Positions 57,604 to 64,000 of a DNA stretch of 64,000 nucleotides are shown in pieces (the stretch's first letter is position 1; each line of letters begins with the position of its first letter). The position numbers and the translations under genes are program-made. Below the pieces are notes generated by a model that worked only from the letters and a program-made list of their open reading frames with translations, did no database searches and had not been told where the DNA came from. The DNA comes from Beta vulgaris subsp. vulgaris. Lineage: Eukaryota; Streptophyta; Magnoliopsida; Caryophyllales; Amaranthaceae. Where the stretch lies: the NCBI RefSeq assembly GCF_026745355.1, contig NC_079207.1:19162920-19226919 (forward strand), read 5' to 3'.

Positions 57604-59507
57604 AATGTTTATATATTGATTTTAATGTTCTCATGCATAAAAAGAACATTGATTTTAATCTTTAATTATTTTGAACTTCATTTTTCATTCTTGTTTATTT
57701 CTCTTCATTTCAGTATGTGATCAAGTTATATTTGATTATATGCATTTACAGAAATAGCATCTTAGTAAGATCTGAACTTCAACATAAACTTTAGCTTGAA
57801 ACTCTCGTTCTTTCTCCTCCCAGTCATAGAAATTCAGATAAGCCTCAGTAGTCAGTATCACCCATGAGTCCATGACAGAGCAACAAAGATAGAAGTCTTG
57901 GTGAGTGATGACCACTTCCGTGGACCATGAGTATACTCAGTGAATGCTTTCATGGCTAGTTATATAATGGTGGTAGAGTGACAGGGAAGGTTATATCAGT
58001 TGCGGACTTCTCCACAAACTTGATTAATTCCTCATAAACTGACACTAGTTGTCTCCAGGCTGACTCATTCTTGCTAGCTAGAAGACCTTATTTATAGTCC
58101 TCACTTATCTAAGAGGCTCCTATTAGTCTAAAAGTTCTTTGTTTAGTTTGACTTAGTTACCAATTAAACAATAGTAAAATGACATCATAAACCGAACTTT
58201 GGCGTTTCTTATCTTCCCTATCTATTTGCAAGGCTATTTGATTCAGGAAGCTATACTCCACCTATATCATTTTAATATTCCTTCATCAAATTTAGGCTAA
58301 CACCATCATTCAAACATCGTGCAGGTTGTTCAGGATTCACTGTGCCATTTTATAACCATCAATACATCATGCTGCACTGGATTCAGGATTCAGCTTCCGG
58401 TTGTTCTTTATTGCCTATCTGCCTTCTGAATAGCAAAGCTGGTATCAAGGGAGCTGATTCTAAAATGTGAGACATACTATTCAATGGAGTCGTGGAGTTT
58501 CTTTTTTAAACCAAGGCTTCTTGCTGGATCTATGAATACATAAATTGGACACGCTAACCGCCCAACTACAGCATAGTGCCAAATGTTGGGCAGATAACAA
58601 GTAGGTTGCTAGATCCATTGTCAGATCTCAGGAGGAACGTTTTATCTAAAGTTGGTTCGTCTGGTAATTTTCATCTGCACCCTGTAGCATTTGTAAAAAT
58701 AGGCTGTAATATTATTTACATCATGCTGCTATCCCACATGCTCTAGGTTGGATAGGTCGCTTTTTTTGCCTTCAAAAGTATATATTGTATAAATTGATAT
58801 TGTGAAAAGATGTACAAGCGATGTACGCTAACTGTAAATTAGAGAGGGCAATTTCAATTCTTCGCTTTTGCGGCAAATGAAACTGTAATATACCTATGTT
58901 GTGCAGTCTGGCTTGCAGAGCTTCTGCTCTTGCTCAACTAGCCAATTTATGACATTGTAAGGATTATTTTGTAATAGCTATGAATATGATTGAGATATGG
59001 ATTAGCTATACGCTATATATTTCTGATGAACAAAACCTGCCTTTTAGATCTATCACCTTGCTCAATTAAGTGTTTACTGTTATTTCTTTTCTTTGATTCA
59101 GTAATTGAATCTGCATTTGTCTTCCTCATGCTCTTCTTCGAGATTGGAGCTTAGTTTTCCAGTTTCTTGATGCCCTTGTCTGTCTGTCATTTGATTTCTT
59201 ATCTTTGTTACTATAATATCTTACCCGAGAGTATCGAGGAGAATGGCAAAAATATTTGTTTATTCTTTTCAAGTGGTTTTGTAATATGTTTACCATGGAT
59301 ATTATTGGATTCATAATTCTGTATAGTTGCTTATCAACAAAATACACAAATATCTAAAAAATAATCAATTTATTCCTTCAAAAAAAATAAAAAAATAATC
59401 AATTTAGTACTACTTGGGAATCAGCCTTAGCTTACCTTCTTGGAGTTCATATTAAATAGAACTGGAGTTATCTAGCAACTGGCATTATTGGACAAAATGT
59501 CCAATTT
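57604..59507. other. Gene-free DNA
   Basis: No coding frame or element ends found. 58320-58990 is less AT-rich than its surroundings and follows a CGTGCAG acceptor-like site, so it could be a distant 3' UTR exon of ABC1K8; only transcripts could tell. Confidence 0.4.
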
Positions 59508-59522
59508 AAGTGATTTTATTTC

Positions 59523-60351
59523 TACCCGGGTATAGAACTGGAGTTATGGATGGATAGTGGTTGTGCTGTGATGCGAGAAATGGATGCTAATCGCACCATG
59601 TGCGAGGTCCTTGAAAGCTGGCAAAGCGTAGATGGGAAAGTGAGAGTGAAAGGTGCCTTCCTTTTGTGGTGTATGTGGGGCGAGAGGAACAATAAGGTTT
59701 TTGATGCCAAGAACACACCAAACCAAGTATTGCTGCAGAGGACCGCACGATACGCGGAGGAACAAGGCAAGTACGCTAAGGCCATATACAAGCGCCAAAA
59801 CCGAGAGGCTGCTGGCAGCTCGAGAACTTGGTACTTACCTCCTGCAGGCACACACAAAATTAATGTGGATGCCTCTCTGGCAGAGGATGGCTGGGTCGGG
59901 CTTGGAGCCATAGCGAGAGATGATGCAGGGAGGGTGGTATTTACAGCTACTCGCAAGGTCCGTGCTCGTTGGGCCCCTGAAATCGCTGAAGCGAAAGGTT
60001 TGGAATGGGGTGTGCGGCTGTGTAGACGATTTGGGCTCCAACATATCATCCATGAGTCGGATTGCCAATCCATTATTAATCGCTTGTCGAAGAACACCAT
60101 TTATTTCTCGGATTTAGATAACATTTTGTCTAACATTCTAGCATCCTGTTCTAGTTTTTCTTCTTTTCATTGGTCTCATGTGAGACGCGACGGAAACTAT
60201 GTGGCTCATCATTTAGTTAAACTTACTCCCTTTGGAGTTGAACAGATTTGGGAGAACCACTATCCTTCGGAGGTGACTCCTTATGTTTTGATAGACAATT
60301 TGTCCCTTGAGTAATGCCACTACTTCTTTTTCCCCTCAAAAAAAAAAAAAA
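59523..60351 (+). mobile_element. 5'-truncated LINE tail with poly(A)
   Basis: A perfect 15-bp TSD, AAGTGATTTTATTTC, lies at 59508-59522 and 60352-60366. The body ends CCTCAAAAAAA... directly before the second duplication. Only the last part of ORF2 is present. Confidence 0.94.
59550..60314 (+). CDS. LINE ORF2 C-terminal fragment: zinc-knuckle end and intact RNase H
   Basis: A 254-codon frame free of stops. Residues 30-90 (FLLWCMWGERNNKVF) are the end of the zf-RVT region. From about residue 105 an RNase H fold (RVT_3) begins: NVDASLAEDG with the first catalytic aspartate, APEIAEAKGLEWG with the glutamate, HESDCQSIINRL with the second aspartate, and HVRRDGNYVAHHLVK at the end with the conserved histidine. 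Such domains help complete LINE cDNA. The ATG used is internal to the original ORF, and there is no promoter, so expression is unlikely. The open frame and the perfect TSD indicate a recent insertion. Confidence 0.85.
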   Translation: MDSGCAVMREMDANRTMCEVLESWQSVDGKVRVKGAFLLWCMWGERNNKVFDAKNTPNQVLLQRTARYAEEQGKYAKAIYKRQNREAAGSSRTWYLPPAGTHKINVDASLAEDGWVGLGAIARDDAGRVVFTATRKVRARWAPEIAEAKGLEWGVRLCRRFGLQHIIHESDCQSIINRLSKNTIYFSDLDNILSNILASCSSFSSFHWSHVRRDGNYVAHHLVKLTPFGVEQIWENHYPSEVTPYVLIDNLSLE

Positions 60352-60446
60352 AAGTGATTTTATTTCAACACCACTACTCTATCAAGTGAGAAAAAACTCA
60401 AATACCGTTGGATACTACCCCAAAAATGCTCTTGACATTGGACAAA

Positions 60447-60598
60447 ACTTTTTTTTTTTTAAAAAAAAAAGTAGGGAAAATTTCATTGCAAGGAAAGGGA
60501 AAATTTGGGGATCTTTTTTTGCAAGGGGTGAGAATCAAACTCCTATCACAGGGGTGGAAGGAGGACCTTACAACCACTACGCCAACCTTGATTCTCCG
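60447..60598 (-). mobile_element. SINE, family S2, minus copy
   Basis: TSDs TTGACATTGGRCAAA at 60432-60446 and 60599-60613 (one mismatch). On the minus strand it starts near CAAGGTTGGCGTAGTGGTTG (A box) and has GGAGTTTGATTCTCAC (B box), then CCCTTGCAAAAA. A T/A-run at its left edge is the tail. Confidence 0.88.
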
Positions 60599-60700
60599 TT
60601 GACATTGGGCAAATTACCCAATCGAAGATTTTGATATTTTCATATCTCATACCTACTACTATATAATATTAATGAACATACTAAATATATATGTATTTTG

Positions 60701-60847
60701 AGAAGTAAGGTTGGCCTAGTAGTTGTAAGACTCTCCTTCTACCCCTATTACAGGAGTTCGATCACTCCTTGCAAAAAGGATTTCCAATTTCCCCCTCCTT
60801 GCAAAGGAATTCTCCTTACATTAAAAAAAAAGTATTACTTTTTATAT
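60701..60847 (+). mobile_element. SINE, family S2, plus copy
   Basis: AAGGTTGGCCTAGTAGTTG (A box) and GGAGTTCGATCACTCC (B box) followed by TTGCAAAAAGGATTTCC match the minus copy at 60447. Flanks TATGTATTTTG (60690-60700) and TACGTATTTTG (60848-60858) form a near-perfect TSD. Confidence 0.82.
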
Positions 60848-60927
60848 TACGTATTTTGTACTTTGTTACTCTATTATAGTGTTATATTTTCTTTTTTTTT
60901 AATGAACATACCAAAAATATGTAGTAT

Positions 60928-61129
60928 ACCAAGCAAGGCTTGCCCTATTGGTAAAAGTTTAATTTTATGACTTTAAGGTCATGGGATCAAATCTTTAGGA
61001 ACTCTTTGGAGGTGAGGTTTCCCTTATCATCCCCCTCCCTCCAAGGAGTTTGACCTGCAAAATCTAATTGATTATACTTATACAAGATGTCAGTTCGTAA
61101 TGTCTTTCATCTAACCAACTTTTAAAAAA
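60928..61129 (+). mobile_element. SINE, family S1, copy 2
   Basis: The flanks AATATGTAGTAT (60916-60927) and AATGTGTAGTAT (61130-61141) are a near-perfect TSD. TTGCCCTATTGGTAAAAG (A box) and GGTCATGGGATCAAATC (B box) are better preserved than in the copy at 19563; the tail is an A-run. Confidence 0.85.
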
Positions 61130-61141
61130 AATGTGTAGTAT

Positions 61142-62098
61142 TATTACTGTACTGTATATGTTACTTTTGTTCTTGAAAGGAGTGTATGTTATTTCTTGAA
61201 TAATTATAAAATAGGTGTGTTTTGCTGTAAAATATCAACTTTTGCATCTTTTCTGATAAACAACATACGGTGATACGGATATGAGAATTCTACAGCATTA
61301 ACTGGGAAGTTTCCCAGATAACTTGGATCCAAAAATCCCCCATCAAACAGTTGTCACATTTTAGTTGCTTTGACTACACCAATCGAATTTTAGTGACTTG
61401 GGGGAATCCAGGTAAAGCTGCTCCCCAAGTGCAACAAGAAATTCAATTTAAATAATCACCTCCATTCCATTAATCTTCAATTATGTTTTGAAGTGGATAA
61501 ACTACATTACATGTTACTGCCCATCATGCTACTACAATTATTATTTGGTAAGGAGACCGTTTCAAGCGTTTTTGTACTAAAATTTGCATTAGTTGTATGT
61601 GAAGGACAGACAAATGTTGGTCAGCTAATTCCTTTTGCAGTTTGTACATATTCTTGGTTCTCTCCTACTTCTCTTATAGAACTATATACATAACAATGTA
61701 GAATTGCGTGGAAGGCATATTGTACATCAATATTATGCAATAGGAAGCTTCAAGTAACTATGATGCAGACCAATTGATGAGCTTTTGGCTCATTGATACG
61801 ATGCTCATTTTTTAAAAGGAAACCTTGGTAAAGTGCATGTATGGAGGGGGCCTGGGGGATGATAGGATGGTTTAGCTTAAGCCTAGGTGAGTTAATGAAG
61901 TAATGTAAACTTAGGTAATCATAACACCTGGCGATTTTTTTTATATATATAAAAGAAGATAAAGAAAAGATAAACTAGTTAGATGAAGAATGTGTGTTAA
62001 AAGTTAAAACAATTAATGAGCTTTTTGGGAATATGTTTATATTTGTTATATTAAATTTTCATAAATCATATACTATTCTGGTAGGAGTTTAGTTAATA
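61142..62098. other. Gene-free DNA
   Basis: No coding frame over 70 codons with any recognisable content and no paired element ends. A G-rich patch occurs at 61840-61862. Confidence 0.5.
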
Positions 62099-62362
62099 TC
62101 TATACAAATATATTAAAAAGGCGTGCATAAACAAGAAATTGTACCACATGACACTCTCCCTAGGGAGTTTTAGTTCATATAATCCATGTACAATAAAAAA
62201 AAAATAGAAATTGCGTATTATAGAGTTTGATCTCGAAACCTCAAGTACATATACTAAAGTCTTAACCACTAGACTAAGTGTATTTAGTATTACTATCATA
62301 AAGTATTATATTAATAAATGAAATTGTTTTCTTACCCGGACATAGCCGGGCCTAATAACTAG
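62099..62362 (+). mobile_element. Small non-autonomous Helitron
   Basis: The left end is TCTATACAAATATATTAAAAAG after a host A (62098); the right end has the hairpin CCCGGACATAGCCGGG, then CCTAATAACTAG ending at 62362 before a host T. These are the TC...CTRR ends, the 3' hairpin and the A/T target of plant Helitrons. 264 bp, no Rep/helicase. It carries a tRNA-like segment on the minus strand. Confidence 0.78.
62194..62282 (-). ncRNA. tRNA-like Pol III module in the Helitron
   Basis: On the minus strand: CTTAGTCTAGTGGTTAAG (A box), then GAGGTTTCGAGATCAAACTC (B box), then a T-run (complement of the A-run 62195-62205). It has the same order as the modules in the two hAT elements. The cloverleaf is incomplete. 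Confidence 0.5.
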
Positions 62363-62513
62363 TTATTTGTAATCTTGGATAATGCTCAAGATTCTAGAGG
62401 TGGTCATGGGTCAGATCGGGCTTAGACTGGTCCAAATTAAGGTCAAACTTTTGTGCCACAAAGCCCGCTATTTCGAGCCAAAATCGACGGACTTTTTGCG
62501 TCGAAATCGGGTC

Positions 62514-63036
62514 CAGGGGCGGGGCAAACATAACGGGGACCCTATACGCTCTCTTAAAATTGAGCCTTTCATATTTAGTTCATAAAAGATATTAGATTCT
62601 CAATTAAAAAAAATACTCTCAACATATCAAATAATTATAAATAAATAAATACTTAGATATAAATAGAGTAAATTTTATTGAAAAATTGCAAAAAACAATA
62701 TAAGAGTATGAGTAGAAATTAATGAGAGAGAGTTAGGAGGAGAGAGAAGAGAGTAGCCATTAATGGGGAATTGGGGATTTGAAGCAGCCATATTAATGTG
62801 AGTAGGTAATGAGTCAGCAGTCATAATTAAAACAGCAAAAAGTAAAAAAAAAATTGCTCCTAAGTAGAATTGAACCTGCACCTCTTTGTCCCATCCCTTA
62901 CTACTTTACCATTGATCCAAATGCTTTCCTTTTATTTTTCTTACAAACATTTAATACATATAATATATTTTGGGGCCCCTCTATTTTTGGGGCCCTATTC
63001 CGTCGCCTATACTGCATGGGCCAAGAACCGCCCCTG
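62514..63036. mobile_element. hAT-type MITE with tRNA-like module, nested in another hAT
   Basis: A perfect 8-bp TSD, ATCGGGTC, lies at 62506-62513 and 63037-63044; ends CAGGGGCGGGGC and ACCGCCCCTG are inverted. 523 bp, no transposase. Ends and right-side tRNA-like segment resemble the element at 52460, so they are probably related families. Confidence 0.92.
62838..62924 (-). ncRNA. tRNA-like Pol III module in the nested hAT element
   Basis: On the minus strand: CATTTGGATCAATGGTAAAG (A box, 62905-62924), then TGCAGGTTCAATTCTA (B box, 62865-62880), then a T-run (complement of 62843-62852). It lies about 110 bp from the right end, close to the position of the module in the hAT at 52460. Confidence 0.55.
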
Positions 63037-63197
63037 ATCGGGTCGGGTCGAAATTTAAACTAAAAAATCATTTTCTACTTGCCCAAAACTCATCCCAAAG
63101 TTAAAATTTTGGGTTGGACCAGAATCCGGGCCAAATAATTCTTCCCAAGCTCGGAAAAAGTTTGGGTCGGACTCATTTGATAAGCTCTACAAGATTT

Positions 63198-63531
63198 ATA
63201 TGCTCATAGCCTCAAAAAGGTTGAGGAGGTGGGGAGTAGGGGGAGTTCATTATTTGGGTTATTAAAAAAAATCTATTGCATGCAAAAAAAAAATAGTGTA
63301 AATTGATACTACCAACATTAACGTTGTTGTACTGATTACAATCATTGTTATTGTTTAATTTCTAAAGATAGTTTAAATTTACAAACAAAAGATGTACTTT
63401 GAATTGACCTCGTGCTCAATATCAATAGGTTGCACAAGGATAAATATTACTCCATTCATGAAAGAAACTAGAAAGAAAAGAAAAGGTAAGGTATATTTGA
63501 TAATAAAAAAATCCTGATCCCCCTCCTTCCG
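63198..63531. other. Gene-free AT-rich DNA
   Basis: Only short A-runs; nothing recognised. Confidence 0.5.
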
Positions 63532-63534
63532 TTA

Positions 63535-63895
63535 GGCTCCGTTTGGTAAGGCGTAAATCATTTTCAGTGTAAAATGATTTTCATGGAAAACAATTTACAA
63601 TGGAAAACACAATTCCAAGATTAGTTTTCCGTTGTTTGGTTTGATGTAAGATAAATGATGAAATGAAAGGAAAATGAAAGGGAAAGTAAGGAGGTAGTGA
63701 GAGGAGTGTACAAGAGAGATAAGGAAAATAGTTTTCCCTTCATTTTGAAGGGAAAATGATTTTCCATCATTGGGAGAGTAATTTTACCCCAAGGGAAAAT
63801 GGTTTTACACTCTTTTGCCAACCAAACAATGAAAAATTGAAAATAGAGGAAAACAGTGTTCCAGAAAAACGTTGTACGCCCTACCAAACGGAGCC
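63535..63895. mobile_element. Tourist MITE (PIF/Harbinger)
   Basis: 3-bp TSD TTA at 63532-63534 and 63896-63898. The ends GGCTCCGTTTGGTA and TACCAAACGGAGCC are perfect inverted repeats. The interior is a long imperfect fold-back of GGAAAATGATTTTCC-like sequence. 361 bp. Confidence 0.92.
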
Positions 63896-64000
63896 TTAAT
63901 GTAACCACTATGGTTACGCTAATAGCATCTACTCATAAAGTGCTTACAAGGAAGTCAAAAGACAAAGGGAAACATGTGGCTTTTCCATTTATGAGGACAT

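Larger units (their letters stand above)
62395..63189. mobile_element. hAT-like element, outer member of a nest
   Basis: 8-bp TSDs CAAGATTC (62387-62394) and CAAGATTT (63190-63197). The ends are TAGAGGTGGTCATGGGTC and ATTTGATAAGCTCTA. GGGTCGG-type phrases fill the arms (62400-62513 and 63045-63180). The middle is the inserted element 62514-63036. Confidence 0.8.

Noticed and set aside
59522..60100. 192-codon minus-strand frame
   Set aside because: Mirror of the LINE RNase H frame, which has recognisable catalytic motifs; the minus product has none.

Overview
The window is nuclear DNA from a flowering plant, almost certainly a eudicot. It has AT-rich intergenic DNA, GT-AG introns, one chloroplast-protein gene split into 20 coding exons, and mainly transposable elements of plant type (Tat-lineage Ty3/gypsy, Ty1/copia, L1- and RTE-type LINEs, tRNA-derived SINEs, CACTA, hAT, Mutator, Stowaway, Tourist, Helitron, an endogenous pararetrovirus). 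The Tat and CACTA types fit Caryophyllales among others, but I cannot name the species. Intact target-site duplications (TSDs) bound many insertions to the base.

Layout. 1-8164: decayed Tat-lineage Ty3/gypsy element on the minus strand, with an antisense extra ORF carrying an intron and a tandem-repeat block downstream of pol. A 5'-truncated LINE (4736-6981) splits its reverse transcriptase with a perfect 14-bp TSD. 8165-16383: one end fragment and two complete copies of a short CACTA family with hairpin-like subterminal repeats, an old LINE remnant cut by one copy, and a 2.59-kb solo LTR with a perfect 5-bp TSD. 16384-20308: mostly non-coding, with a G-rich tract, a Mutator-type MITE, a SINE and a (TA)n run. 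20309-29102: a second, 8.8-kb CACTA element with a spliced TnpA-like gene and, inside it, a rearranged and frameshifted pararetrovirus remnant flanked by TA repeats. 29209-34202: a young copia element (minus strand, LTRs about 98.7% alike). 34789-40538: a probable hAT-like repeat split by an older copia element (plus strand).

40528-55446 holds the one clear host gene, an orthologue of Arabidopsis ABC1K8/OSA1, a chloroplast atypical kinase predicted at 749 residues. Its 2.25 kb of coding sequence is spread over 14.4 kb because the introns collected LINE tails, Stowaway and hAT elements and tandem duplications. 55447-64000 is gene-poor: a TIR element lying in (TA)n, a LINE tail with an intact RNase H frame, three clustered SINEs, a small Helitron, a hAT nested in another hAT, and a Tourist MITE.

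The observation I would follow first: three separate DNA transposons (hAT at 52460, Helitron at 62099, hAT at 62514) each carry, on the minus strand, a tRNA-like module of A box, B box and downstream T-run. Also notable are the inverted RNase H piece and TA flanks of the pararetrovirus, and the palindromic subterminal repeats of both CACTA families.
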